From positions 1 to 64,000 of the forward strand of contig CAZQKM010000011.1 of the NCBI GenBank assembly GCA_964593925.1: a stretch of DNA of 64,000 bases, in the 5' to 3' direction. Both the position numbers and the translations under genes were made by a program. Positions 26,679-36,184 of this stretch are shown piece by piece. The notes beneath the pieces are model-generated. The model saw only the letters and a list, made by a program, of their open reading frames with translations. It did not search any database and was not told where the DNA came from. This stretch comes from Oleidesulfovibrio sp964593925. GTDB taxonomy: Bacteria; Desulfobacterota; Desulfovibrionia; Desulfovibrionales; Desulfovibrionaceae. Each line of letters opens with the position of its first letter. The stretch's first letter is position 1.

Positions 26679-27854
26679 TCAGGCAAAAAAAGCGTTTCTC
26701 ATGCGATGTATGATACGTTCTGAAGCATTGCCGTCCGGCATACTGAAAAGTTGCCCACATAAGGTGCTTCGTTCTTCCTTCCAGTTATCCACATTGGCCT
26801 TCAGTATCGTATATAGAGCTGCAAAAAGCTCCGGCTCGTTCCTAACATGTGGTCCAGGGGCCATTGTCTCAAAAGCGTAAAACATTTCACGGTCGCTTGC
26901 CAGATACTTTTCCAAGTCATAGGGAAAAAAAATAATAGGTCTACCGGTCAGCAAAAAATCATACGCCACTGAGGAATAATCCGTCAGTAGGCAGTCCGTG
27001 TGAGCTAATAAGGGATAGGCATCCGAGTCAGAACGTACCAAATGCACTGTTTTCATGTTCAAAGGCAGATTCATGTCCACATAGGGATGGAACTTTAAAA
27101 AAAATGCGATTTTCTGCTTACGCCCAAAAGCTTCCAGCCTGGCAAGATCCAACGCACCATCGACAAATGCGTCTCCTCCGGTATCTCGAAACGTGGGCAT
27201 ATAGAAAACAGTTTTAAACCCTGCCTGCCTGAAACGGGACATGGTCTCATAGGCTGCCGCATCCACCCCCATCAAATCCATGTCGTCCGGCGGACGAAAC
27301 AGCACGTCATTACGTGGATAGCCCGTCTCCCACATGGCCTCACACTGAAATGCACGGCCAAGCGATGTTCGTGTCACAAACGGCGACGTTGATATTACAA
27401 CGTCATAGTCCGAATATCCCATGCGCAGCATCTGCTCTTTTTCAGGATTCATATTCACCTGCGAATCTGCCTCTGGCAGACCGATGAGCTTCAGGGGTAT
27501 CCCATGCCATATCTGCAACGTACGGGCCTTGGCGAGTAGAGAGCGCACAGGCATCTCCATGCGCCACCAAAAATCATCACAAACAAGCACTTTTGCCCTG
27601 GAAAGTTGTGCTACAGCCTCATTGGAAGGAAACAGAAGGCATGGCAAGTCAGCCTTGCGCAGTACCCTGTACTCGGCAAAATGATGCGTGAGAAAGACAG
27701 AAGAAAAAGGCTGGGCAGTATACAGGCAATGTCGGTATAGGTACTTGGCGTTATCCATGAAACGCCCGCCCACACGCCCCATGAACACGACCAGATCAGT
27801 TTTGGGCGTATTCTGTGCCATTGCGGTAAACAGTGTGCTAATATCTGTCGTCAT
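26679..27854 (-). CDS. CDP-glycerol glycerophosphotransferase-family protein (TagF-like)
   Basis: A 391-residue protein of the Glyphos_transf family. Key blocks are LQIWHGIPLKLIGL (conserved His of the donor site), GYPRNDVLF, FYMPTFRDTG, KFHPYVD and LTDYSSVAYDFLLTGRPIIF followed by a Tyr-Asp block. Enzymes of this family move glycerol-phosphate or ribitol-phosphate from CDP carriers onto cell-surface glycans. The start at 27854 has GGAG six bases upstream. It begins 27 bases after the nucleotidyltransferase stop, so the two form a unit: one activates with CTP and the other transfers. The actual polyol or amino-alcohol is unknown. Confidence 0.85.
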   Translation of the reverse strand: MTTDISTLFTAMAQNTPKTDLVVFMGRVGGRFMDNAKYLYRHCLYTAQPFSSVFLTHHFAEYRVLRKADLPCLLFPSNEAVAQLSRAKVLVCDDFWWRMEMPVRSLLAKARTLQIWHGIPLKLIGLPEADSQVNMNPEKEQMLRMGYSDYDVVISTSPFVTRTSLGRAFQCEAMWETGYPRNDVLFRPPDDMDLMGVDAAAYETMSRFRQAGFKTVFYMPTFRDTGGDAFVDGALDLARLEAFGRKQKIAFFLKFHPYVDMNLPLNMKTVHLVRSDSDAYPLLAHTDCLLTDYSSVAYDFLLTGRPIIFFPYDLEKYLASDREMFYAFETMAPGPHVRNEPELFAALYTILKANVDNWKEERSTLCGQLFSMPDGNASERIIHRMRNAFFA

Positions 27855-27881
27855 CAAATGCTCCATGTCACCTGCATAGCG

Positions 27882-28562
27882 CTAGCTGGTCACCCCGTCA
27901 GAAAACAGACGCCGTGCCTCATCAAGGTCGCCTTTAAAGTCTACCTCAATACAACGGTATTCAGAAATATCTACGGCTTTATACGGCGTATCATCCACAA
28001 GCATCTCCAGGGCCCGCTCAAAGTAGTCCTCTGCATGGCAGGCATCAAGCGCGCTGACCAGACGGGGCAAATCTTGACGCGATACAAGGTTCAACCCCAC
28101 AGCTTCGCCCTCTGGATGCGCAACATGCTTTGAAATGGCGGTAATCACGCCCTGGCTATTCGTGCGGTATTTTACCTCTTCTTCACCGCAATGCTTACGG
28201 TCCACAGCCACAGCACTGCCTCCGGTCTCCATCAGGCGCAGAACAACTTCGGGGTCAAAAACCACATCGCCGTTTGCCCACAAAATATCATCATCCAAGT
28301 CTGTAATACCGGCAAGCAGGCTTTTTGAAGTATTTGTGATATAAAAAAGAGGATTATATCGAAAACATACGTGTGGAAACTCTTCCATGAGTAAATTTTT
28401 CTTGAACCCCACCACAACGTGCACTTCACGTATGCCGACCTCTCGCAAAATGCGTATTTGGCGTCCCAAAATACACTCGCCCGAGGGCAAACGAGACAAC
28501 GATTTGGGAAAAGGCTTGCCCAAACGGCTCCCCACTCCGGCTGCAAGTATTACTGCTTTCAT
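27882..28562 (-). CDS. Sugar/choline-phosphate type nucleotidyltransferase
   Basis: A 226-residue NTP-transferase with the nucleotide loop AVILAAGVGSRLGKPFPKSL, the strand VHVVVGFKK, and the metal-binding block LWANGDVVFDP. Its length and features fit the LicC-like group, which makes CDP-choline, CDP-glutamine-type or related activated head groups. The adjacent TagF-like transferase makes a CDP product the best guess. Bacillus TagD is much smaller and unrelated in fold detail. It is transcribed divergently from gmd and heads a two-gene minus-strand operon. Confidence 0.82.
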   Translation of the reverse strand: MKAVILAAGVGSRLGKPFPKSLSRLPSGECILGRQIRILREVGIREVHVVVGFKKNLLMEEFPHVCFRYNPLFYITNTSKSLLAGITDLDDDILWANGDVVFDPEVVLRLMETGGSAVAVDRKHCGEEEVKYRTNSQGVITAISKHVAHPEGEAVGLNLVSRQDLPRLVSALDACHAEDYFERALEMLVDDTPYKAVDISEYRCIEVDFKGDLDEARRLFSDGVTS

Positions 28563-28969
28563 GCTATCTACCCTTTACGCTGAAGATTTAGAGTCTGAAA
28601 ACCAGCCTATGTTGAAAAAGCAAGTTGCATGCCAGATACAAAAAATACCGTCGTGCTGGCTCTGATACAGCCCATACCCCAATGGTAACGGATACCTCAC
28701 ACGCCAAATGCGACAACACCTTTGTCCACAACCTCCCCATCCTGCAATGTATCTGGCGCTTTTCGAGTCAACACACTGGCAACGTTACCGCAAGGCGGAT
28801 ACAAATACAGTTACTTTTTTTGACATGGCATCACTCAAAAGCCCATACTGCGCAGTAACAGCACCCCCTTTCACTTTCGGCATCGTTTTTGCTATAAATA
28901 ACCCGTAGGCATATTGCTTGCCCACAGGCTATACCCCTTTTTTCCAACATACCATCTAGCAGGATATAT
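28563..28969. other. Divergent intergenic region before gmd
   Basis: About 400 bases between the nucleotidyltransferase and gmd starts. It contains two plus-strand promoter-like pairs, including TTTCAC/TATAAA listed separately. No gene is seen. Confidence 0.5.
28869..28898 (+). promoter_or_regulatory. Candidate promoter of the gmd operon
   Basis: TTTCAC at 28869-28874 and TATAAA at 28893-28898 are spaced by 18 bases, about 70 bases before the gmd start. A second possible pair (TTGACA/CATACT) lies a little upstream. Confidence 0.45.
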
Positions 28970-30118
28970 ATGAAAAAAGCGCTTATCACCGGCATTACCG
29001 GCCAGGACGGGGCATATCTTGCCGAATTCTTATTGGATAAAGGATACGAGGTACATGGCATTAAACGCCGCTCCTCACTGTTCAACACAGACAGAATCGA
29101 TCACCTGTATCAGGACCCACACGAGTCTAAGCGCAGGTTCATACTGCATTACGGTGACCTGACAGACTCCACCAATCTGATCAGGATAATCCAAGAAGTC
29201 CAGCCTGATGAAATATACAACCTGGCCGCACAAAGTCATGTGAAAGTTTCTTTTGACTCTCCTGAATACACTGCCAACACTGATGCCTTGGGCACACTGC
29301 GTATTCTTGAGGCCATACGCATTCTCAAGCTGGAAGAAAAAACCCGCTTCTATCAGGCATCCACATCTGAACTCTTTGGGCAGGTACAAGAAACACCGCA
29401 AAAGGAAACCACTCCCTTTTATCCTCGCTCGCCCTATGCCTGCGCCAAGCTGTATGCTTACTGGATAACCGTCAACTACCGCGAAGCATACGGCATCTAT
29501 GCCTGCAATGGTATTTTATTCAATCATGAGTCCCCCATACGCGGCGAAACATTTGTCACACGCAAGATCACGCGTGCCCTGACACGTATAGCACTGGGCC
29601 TGCAACAAAAAGTCCACCTCGGCAACCTGCACGCCAAACGCGATTGGGGGCACGCCAAAGATTACGTGGAAATGCAGTGGCTCATGCTCCAACAGGATGC
29701 TCCAGACGACTTTGTCATTGCGACAGGCAGACAGCACTCCGTACGCGACTTTGTGGCCTTGGCCGCCGCCCAGCTTGGCATCACGCTGGAATGGCATGGA
29801 ACAGGGGTGGAAGAAAAAGGCGTTGTTTCTGCTGTGGACAAGCTGCACCTTGAACTTTGCCTCAGTGGCCGCTGCCACCCCGACAGCATGCCCCACCCCG
29901 GTGATGTCATCGTTACCGTTGATCCACGCTACTTCCGCCCCACTGAAGTGGAAACCCTGCTGGGCGACCCCTCCAAAGCGGCAACCAAACTAGGCTGGAC
30001 GCCCCACATCAGTTTTGAAGAAATGGTCAAAGAAATGACCCTCGAAGATCTGACCCTTGCCGCCAAAGACAAAATCTGCCTTGAACGCGGCTTCAACATA
30101 TTCGCGTATAACGATTAA
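28970..30118 (+). CDS. gmd: GDP-mannose 4,6-dehydratase
   Basis: A 382-residue extended SDR that converts GDP-D-mannose to GDP-4-keto-6-deoxymannose with bound NADP. It shows the Rossmann start ALITGITGQDGAYLAEFLL, the Gmd-specific KRRSSLFNTDRI, the Ser/Thr block ASTSELFGQVQ, the catalytic YxxxK as SPYACAKLYAYW, and FNHESPIRGETFVTRKI. The sequence is close to the E. coli and human pattern. Its product is used by the GDP-fucose synthase encoded 28 bases downstream. Confidence 0.97.
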   Translation: MKKALITGITGQDGAYLAEFLLDKGYEVHGIKRRSSLFNTDRIDHLYQDPHESKRRFILHYGDLTDSTNLIRIIQEVQPDEIYNLAAQSHVKVSFDSPEYTANTDALGTLRILEAIRILKLEEKTRFYQASTSELFGQVQETPQKETTPFYPRSPYACAKLYAYWITVNYREAYGIYACNGILFNHESPIRGETFVTRKITRALTRIALGLQQKVHLGNLHAKRDWGHAKDYVEMQWLMLQQDAPDDFVIATGRQHSVRDFVALAAAQLGITLEWHGTGVEEKGVVSAVDKLHLELCLSGRCHPDSMPHPGDVIVTVDPRYFRPTEVETLLGDPSKAATKLGWTPHISFEEMVKEMTLEDLTLAAKDKICLERGFNIFAYND

Positions 30119-30146
30119 TTCACTCTCGTATATGGGCGTACCAACT

Positions 30147-31166
30147 ATGAAACAACAGCAAACCATATATGTTGCCGGTCACAGAGGATTAGTGGGCAGT
30201 GCCCTTTGTCGCGCATTGCAAGCCAAAGGCTACACCCGCGTACTCACACGAACCAGCAAAGAACTGGATTTGTGCGACCAACGCGCTGTCAACGCCTTTT
30301 TTGCCACAGAAAAACCTGACCATGTTTTGTTGGCTGCGGCAAAAGTTGGTGGTATCCATGCAAACAGCTCCTATCCCGCTGATTTCATACGTGACAACCT
30401 GCTCATACAGACAAACATCATTGATGCTGCATACGCCAATGGCTGCCAGAAGCTATTGTTTTTGGGGTCTTCATGCATCTATCCCAGGCTTGCCCCACAC
30501 CCCATACAGGAAGAGAGCCTGCTCACCGGCCCGCTGGAACTCACCAACCAGTGGTATGCCGTAGCCAAAATCGCCGGCATTAAAATGTGTCAGGCATATC
30601 GCAGACAATATGGCTTTGACGCCATTGCCGTTATGCCCACCAACCTGTACGGCCCTGGTGACAATTTTGACCTTGCCACATCCCACGTGGTGCCTGCACT
30701 GATGCGTAAAATGCATGAGGCAAAAATCGCACAATCCCATTCCATGAGCGTCTGGGGCAGTGGGACCGCCCGACGCGAATTCATGCATGTGGATGATATG
30801 GCGGCTGCCTGCTTGTTTCTTATGCGTCACTATAGTGGCGAAGAGATTGTCAATATTGGTGTCGGAACAGACCTAACCATCAAAGAGCTTGCGACACTCA
30901 TACAGGATGTAGTGGGTTTTTCTGGAACCCTCACATATGACACAACCATGCCTGACGGCACTCCGCGCAAGCTGCTTGACATTTCACGACTGCAGTCTCT
31001 GGGCTGGAAACCACAGATATCCTTGCAGCAGGGACTTTCTGACCTGTATGCTTGGTACCAGAAACATCAGGCAACCATACACGGGCAGACGTTTGTTTCC
31101 GACGACGAAAATACGGGGTACGCTCGGAAACCTGTCAGAACCCCTGCAAAGGACACAGGCATATGA
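30147..31166 (+). CDS. fcl: GDP-L-fucose synthase
   Basis: A 339-residue epimerase/reductase that turns GDP-4-keto-6-deoxymannose into GDP-L-fucose with NADPH. The N-terminus is IYVAGHRGLVGSALCRAL. LLFLGSSCIYP is followed by PLELTNQWYAVAKIAGIKMC, which supplies the catalytic YxxxK. MPTNLYGPGDNFD is also diagnostic. The last 20 residues (PVRTPAKDTGI) extend past the usual end. The ATG at 30147 is the family start; its ribosome site is weak. The stop overlaps the next ATG (ATGA), so the genes are translationally coupled. Confidence 0.96.
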   Translation: MKQQQTIYVAGHRGLVGSALCRALQAKGYTRVLTRTSKELDLCDQRAVNAFFATEKPDHVLLAAAKVGGIHANSSYPADFIRDNLLIQTNIIDAAYANGCQKLLFLGSSCIYPRLAPHPIQEESLLTGPLELTNQWYAVAKIAGIKMCQAYRRQYGFDAIAVMPTNLYGPGDNFDLATSHVVPALMRKMHEAKIAQSHSMSVWGSGTARREFMHVDDMAAACLFLMRHYSGEEIVNIGVGTDLTIKELATLIQDVVGFSGTLTYDTTMPDGTPRKLLDISRLQSLGWKPQISLQQGLSDLYAWYQKHQATIHGQTFVSDDENTGYARKPVRTPAKDTGI

Positions 31167-31939
31167 TCGCCATTTCGCAGTGGTGCACCGACAAGGTCAC
31201 CGCCAACACCTTCCAGGCCTCTGCCGGTACACAGTGGTATGAACCGACCATTGCCGGAGCATCCACCTTTGGCTCGCAGCTTTTTGACACGCAAACCTAT
31301 GAGGGAGTACTGGGGCTGTTACGCACACTCCATGCTGACGATTACTCACAGTATCTTCAGGGCTTTATGGAAAAAGGGCTCCGCAGCTTTGGCTCCTCAT
31401 GGCGCTATGCAGATATTTGTACAGTTCTGTTTGTACTGGCAAGCAATCTCAAGGTTGAATCGTATCTTGAAATCGGCGTCCGCCGCGGCCGCAGCCTCGG
31501 CATGGTGCTTGCCCAGCGCCCCGAAGCAGACGCCGTGTGTTTTGACATGTGGGTACAGAGTTATGCAGGCATGGAAAACCCCGGCCCAGATTTTGTCCGA
31601 CAAGAAATGCTCCGCCTTGGCCATACGGGTACATTGGAATTCATTAACGGAAATTCACATGACACCGTACCGCAGTACCTTACTGCACATCCCACCCGCA
31701 CTTTTGACCTGATTACCGTGGATGGAGACCACAGTATGGAGGGTGCCCTGCGCGACATGGTCAACGTGCTACCACGCCTGCGTGTGGGCGGAGCGCTTGT
31801 TTTTGACGACATTGCCCACCCGCAGCATAGCTACCTCTACGATTTGTGGGAAAAATGTATTGCAGCACAGCCTAATATGACCAGCTTTGAATTCATCGAA
31901 CTCGGCTACGGCGTCGCCTTTGCCGTACGACGGAGCTGA
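31163..31939 (+). CDS. SAM-dependent methyltransferase (Methyltransf_24-like)
   Basis: A 258-residue class I methyltransferase. The SAM loop reads VESYLEIGVRRGRSLGMV, followed by VCFDMW. The late motif LITVDGDHSMEGALRDMVNV with VGGALVFDDIAHP is typical of sugar O-methyltransferases and cephalosporin-hydroxylase-like enzymes in glycan loci. The start ATG overlaps the fcl stop and has AAAGGA upstream. It probably methylates a sugar hydroxyl of the glycan; the exact acceptor is unknown. Confidence 0.85.
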   Translation: MIAISQWCTDKVTANTFQASAGTQWYEPTIAGASTFGSQLFDTQTYEGVLGLLRTLHADDYSQYLQGFMEKGLRSFGSSWRYADICTVLFVLASNLKVESYLEIGVRRGRSLGMVLAQRPEADAVCFDMWVQSYAGMENPGPDFVRQEMLRLGHTGTLEFINGNSHDTVPQYLTAHPTRTFDLITVDGDHSMEGALRDMVNVLPRLRVGGALVFDDIAHPQHSYLYDLWEKCIAAQPNMTSFEFIELGYGVAFAVRRS

Positions 31940-31942
31940 TCC

Positions 31943-32869
31943 TTGACCAGGCGCACAGTACTTGTCACCGGAGCAACGGGCTTCATAGGCTCACATGTGC
32001 TCTGCCGCTTGGCTGCCGATCATGATGTTACAGGAGTAGCCCCCGGACCCGGCACAATAGGCAAACCGGATATACGCATACATCAAATGTCATTGCCCCA
32101 TCCCGATATGGATACACTATTGGGTGCAATCAAACCCGATGAAATCATTCATTGTGCGGGAAACGCCTCTGTAGGGTACTCCATGGCCCACCCTGATGCA
32201 GATTTTCTTTCCGGGCCGCCCGTGGTGTTTCAGATATTTAATGCTGTGCGTATGCACGGCCTGAAAAGTCGTGTCACCCTGATGTCCAGCGCTGCTGTCT
32301 ATGGCAACCCCGCGTGCATGCCAGTGGCAGAAACTACCCCAACCCAGCCCATTTCACCGTATGGCTGGCACAAACTGATGTCTGAGCATATCGCACAGGA
32401 ACATGCCGATATTTTTGGTATCCCTTCATATTCACTACGTATTTTCTCCTGCTACGGTCCTGGTTTGCAAAAACAACTCCTGTGGGACGTTGCGCAAAAA
32501 ATCCACCGCAATGCCTTGGCATTATCCGGCACAGGAAACGAAACACGGGATTTCATCCATGTAACAGACCTAACACGTCTTATTGCTCTGCTTATTGACC
32601 GCCCCGCTCTTGAAACGCATACCATCCTGAACGTGGCCGCAGGCAGGCAGACCAGTGTCGGGCAGGTTGCTGACTTGCTCAGAGAACATATGGGATACGC
32701 TCCCCATGCTCACTTTGATGGTGTCGTGCGTGCTGGTGATCCGGCACACTGGCGGGCAGATGTCAGCAGACTTGCTGATATTGGATTTACTCCTGCCATA
32801 AGCATTCAAAAAGGCGTGGCAGACTATGCCCAGTGGTTCCAGGCCCACGCCATGGGAGAAAATACATGA
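31943..32869 (+). CDS. NAD-dependent sugar epimerase/dehydratase (extended SDR)
   Basis: A 308-residue extended SDR. The dinucleotide loop is VLVTGATGFIGSHVLCRL, the catalytic Ser block is MSSAAVYGNP, and the YxxxK is SPYGWHKLM. The ARISDYG-type block RIFSCYGPGLQKQ and the sugar-binding RDFIHVTDL are present. It resembles GDP-6-deoxy-4-keto-mannose reductases and UDP-glucose 4-epimerases; the substrate cannot be chosen from sequence alone. The start is TTG, three bases after the methyltransferase stop, with CGGAG upstream. Its stop overlaps the next start. Confidence 0.85.
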   Translation: MTRRTVLVTGATGFIGSHVLCRLAADHDVTGVAPGPGTIGKPDIRIHQMSLPHPDMDTLLGAIKPDEIIHCAGNASVGYSMAHPDADFLSGPPVVFQIFNAVRMHGLKSRVTLMSSAAVYGNPACMPVAETTPTQPISPYGWHKLMSEHIAQEHADIFGIPSYSLRIFSCYGPGLQKQLLWDVAQKIHRNALALSGTGNETRDFIHVTDLTRLIALLIDRPALETHTILNVAAGRQTSVGQVADLLREHMGYAPHAHFDGVVRAGDPAHWRADVSRLADIGFTPAISIQKGVADYAQWFQAHAMGENT

Positions 32870-34020
32870 TTCCTCCCTTGCGCGTCGGCATCCTGGCTCA
32901 ATGGGGTATTGAGGGCTGGAGCGGCGGAGTAAACTACCTCCGGCATATTCTCATGGGTGCAGCGTCACTAGCGCCCAGGATACGCCCCCATATTACACTT
33001 TTCATCGAAGCACACCAAATCGCGGCCATCAAAATGTATGAAAGCGTGCTTCCCCTTGCGGATGCTGTTGTAAGTTATGCAGGCCAACGCCTAAATGAAA
33101 CAACATACCATATCCTTTCTGCGGACACGCTTTTTGCAGACATTGATGTTCTGTATCCGTGCACAGCAGGCTGGACTCCACCAAAACATATCCCGGCTGT
33201 ATACTGGATTCCAGATTTTCAGCACTGCCAGCTCCCCCATTTTTTTACATCCCAAGAACGCCGTCAACGCGACGCATCCTTCAAATGGATAGCAGAACAC
33301 GCCCGCCTGCTGGTCTTTAGCAGCAACGCAGCAAAAGCAGACTTTCAGCGTTTTTTCCCCAATCAGGACACGCCGGATTTTGTCATGCCTTTCTGCTCTG
33401 TGGGCGAAAAAACGTGGTTCAATAGCGACGCTGATGCCGTACGCGTCCACTATCGTTTACCGGAACGTTATCTTATGTGTTGCAACCAGTTCTGGGCACA
33501 CAAAGATCATCTGATCCTGCTGCGTGCCCTTGCAGCCCTACGCCGTAAGAGCGTTATGCTGCCACTGGTCTGTACCGGCAGTACAGAAGACTACCGTAAC
33601 CCCGACTACTTCGCCACGTTGCAACAGGCCGTGGAGCACTTGGACCTCAGTGAGCAGGTCCATATTCTGGGGTTGCTTGACAGAGAGCATCAAATCCAAT
33701 TGCTGCGACGGGCCGATGCCATTATCCAGCCTTCACTGTTTGAGGGATGGAGCACCGTGGTGGAGGATGCCCGGGCACTGGGCAAAACCATTGTCTATTC
33801 TGACATTCCCGTACACCTAGAGCAAAATCCACCGCACGGCTTCCCCTTCAAGGCCGGACAAGCCACAGACCTTGCCCGGGCCATTCAGGATGCGCAAGAG
33901 CAGATGCTTCCCACCGCGGGAACCTGCCGTGAGACGCAAGCCCGTGAAGACGGCATGCACAGGCTACTGGCTTTCGGCCTTTCATTTGTTCACATGTGTC
34001 GCAAGGCATCCGGAGTATAA
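32866..34020 (+). CDS. Glycosyltransferase family 4
   Basis: A 384-residue GT-B glycosyltransferase. The N-terminal acceptor domain begins RVGILAQWGIEGWSGGVNYL. The donor domain contains CCNQFWAHKDHLILLRAL and the E-x7-E type block QPSLFEGWSTVVEDARALGK. The Arg/Lys pair for phosphate binding is in the expected place. The start ATG overlaps the preceding stop, so it is coupled to the epimerase. It would add one sugar to the growing glycan in the cytosol. Confidence 0.9.
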   Translation: MIPPLRVGILAQWGIEGWSGGVNYLRHILMGAASLAPRIRPHITLFIEAHQIAAIKMYESVLPLADAVVSYAGQRLNETTYHILSADTLFADIDVLYPCTAGWTPPKHIPAVYWIPDFQHCQLPHFFTSQERRQRDASFKWIAEHARLLVFSSNAAKADFQRFFPNQDTPDFVMPFCSVGEKTWFNSDADAVRVHYRLPERYLMCCNQFWAHKDHLILLRALAALRRKSVMLPLVCTGSTEDYRNPDYFATLQQAVEHLDLSEQVHILGLLDREHQIQLLRRADAIIQPSLFEGWSTVVEDARALGKTIVYSDIPVHLEQNPPHGFPFKAGQATDLARAIQDAQEQMLPTAGTCRETQAREDGMHRLLAFGLSFVHMCRKASGV

Positions 34021-34156
34021 CAGCCATTTTTTGTACATATGGCCACCAGCCTGGCATGCTGTGCATGAATCTTGCAAACGTTAACATGGAGCCACATTGG
34101 ACACTTGTGGGACAGCCCTCTATGCCACATGAACCCCTACTGTACAGGATCGCCTC

Positions 34157-36166
34157 ATGCACACCGCCCCCCAGCCCCTTGTTACAGCAATTGTCTCCAC
34201 TTATGCCTCTGCGGCATTCATGGAAGGTTGCCTGCAAAATCTTGCCTCGCAATCCATTTTCCACAAGATGGAAGTCATTGTCGTGGATGCGGCCTCGCCT
34301 GAAGACGAGGGAAGCATCGTGCGTGCCTTTCAAAAAAAATATTCTAATATACGCTACATACGTACCAAAGAGCGTATAGGAATTTATGCCGCATGGAATA
34401 TCGGAGTACGCGAGGCACACGGAAAATATCTGACCAATGCCAATACAGACGACAGGCGGCACCCCCACTGCACGGAAAAACTCGTACAGAGCCTAGAAAA
34501 TAACCCCCGCGCAGCGCTTGCCTATTGTGACATTGCCATCACCAATCAGCCGAATGCCCCCTTTGAGCAGGCGCCGGTGACAGGGCATTTTAGATGGCTC
34601 GGGCATGACCACCTGAACCTGCTACGGCGCTGTGAGATAGGGCCTATGCCTGTCTGGCGCGCGTCTTTACACGACTCCATAGGGCTGTTTGATGATCGCT
34701 ATTTTGGTGCAGGGGACTATGAATTTTGGCTCAGAGCTTCAGAAGCACATGCATTTATACACCTGCCTGAAGTGCTTGGGGTATATTTGCAATATGACAA
34801 CAACCTGGAAACGCGCAACATGCAGCGCAAGCTCAATGAAGAATATCTTATAAAGTCTACTTACATCCAACGATTTCTGGACTCTGGACTTTCACAGCAG
34901 CAGGGCAGATCACTACTTGCCGTACACAAAAACGCTGTGACAACACTTGTTGATACGGGTAACGCACAAGAGACCCCCGACAAAATAAACCGCCTGGAAC
35001 ATCACTATTACGCCAGTGCGCTTTTGCTTACGGCCATGGGTCATATCCAAGAGGCCGCAACCATGCTGGAAGACTGGCTCTCCACTCGACCATCCAGAAA
35101 TATGGCCCATCTACTGCACGCCGTAATACTACGCGATAAGCCCAAACATACGTCCGATGCCTGCGTGACATTTATTGCCACGACCACATATCCGTCTGAA
35201 TTTTTTGCTAGAACTTTGGACAGTGTCCTTGCCCAGCAGCACCCACACTGGGAGCTGCTCATCCTTGATACCCAGAATACCCTGGGGAGCCTCCCTGCAC
35301 ATACCCGCCCCGCCGATTTGCTGGATAGTGCTGCCCGCATGTATGCCTCGGGAACTCTGGCAGAAGACATTGCCAAGCTTTCTCATCAGCATCTGCGCGT
35401 GTTGTGTATGGATGACTTGCCAGACATACACTCAGCGGATGACCTTTTACGGGAGGCACTCGTGCAAGCCCGGGGCAAATACATCTGTATCCTGCCCGCC
35501 GGTAATCTGATTGCGCCCCACTATGTGGCCGATGCCACATACGCCCTTGAACACAATGTCGAGGCAGGGTGGGTCAGCCCCAAGACGCTGCTTTTCGGTA
35601 CAGAGGTTTATACCGCATGGGGTAAGCCGTTTTGCATGGACCAAGCGCTAAAAGCACCACCCGCCGTACGTTCGGCCTTATTCAGAAAACAGGCATGGGA
35701 AAAAGCAGGCTCGCCCCCTGTACGCATGAAAGATTTCGAAAACTGGACGCTCTGGATAACCCTTGCCGAGCATGGTTGGAAAGCCATGCATCTTGATACC
35801 ATGGGCGTTATCAAGACCGTGGGGCATAACGAAAACCTGCACGCAGCGCAGCGTAGTACGGCACGCCTGCTTGTAGCAGAGCACCCATGGTGGTTTGAAC
35901 ATTCCAACGGCAATACTGTGGTCAATACCGCAGCTACAGCTGCGTTTGACGCATCCGCAACCACATCGCAACAGGCTGGGCTGGTCTGCGCCATGCGTGG
36001 CAACACCTTGCCCAAAGCCCCGCAAAACGGAAAGCTGCGCCTTGCAGAGTACTACCTGAATAAAAAGAAACCGGAAAAAGCACAGCCCTTACTTAAACAA
36101 ATACTTGCGGAAATGCCGGACCATGCCGGAGCACACGACCTCATGCAGAAGATGGAACACGGATAA
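34157..36166 (+). CDS. Large double-GT2 glycosyltransferase, second domain degenerate
   Basis: A 669-residue protein. Residues 8-230 form an apparently active GT2 domain: VTAIVSTYASAAFMEGCLQN, then VIVVDAASPEDEG, and an acidic metal site in NANTDDRR. Residues about 335-600 are a second GT2-like domain related to the catalytic domain of the next gene (shared VEAGWVSPKTLLFG pattern), but the expected DxD is replaced in CILPAGNLIAPHY. The tail (KLRLAEYYLNKKKPEKAQPL) is one TPR-like repeat. AGGA precedes the ATG. It is likely bifunctional, or the second domain is a binding module. The 136 bases upstream hold no gene. Confidence 0.82.
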   Translation: MHTAPQPLVTAIVSTYASAAFMEGCLQNLASQSIFHKMEVIVVDAASPEDEGSIVRAFQKKYSNIRYIRTKERIGIYAAWNIGVREAHGKYLTNANTDDRRHPHCTEKLVQSLENNPRAALAYCDIAITNQPNAPFEQAPVTGHFRWLGHDHLNLLRRCEIGPMPVWRASLHDSIGLFDDRYFGAGDYEFWLRASEAHAFIHLPEVLGVYLQYDNNLETRNMQRKLNEEYLIKSTYIQRFLDSGLSQQQGRSLLAVHKNAVTTLVDTGNAQETPDKINRLEHHYYASALLLTAMGHIQEAATMLEDWLSTRPSRNMAHLLHAVILRDKPKHTSDACVTFIATTTYPSEFFARTLDSVLAQQHPHWELLILDTQNTLGSLPAHTRPADLLDSAARMYASGTLAEDIAKLSHQHLRVLCMDDLPDIHSADDLLREALVQARGKYICILPAGNLIAPHYVADATYALEHNVEAGWVSPKTLLFGTEVYTAWGKPFCMDQALKAPPAVRSALFRKQAWEKAGSPPVRMKDFENWTLWITLAEHGWKAMHLDTMGVIKTVGHNENLHAAQRSTARLLVAEHPWWFEHSNGNTVVNTAATAAFDASATTSQQAGLVCAMRGNTLPKAPQNGKLRLAEYYLNKKKPEKAQPLLKQILAEMPDHAGAHDLMQKMEHG

Positions 36167-36184
36167 CCCCTCAGGAACGATCAT

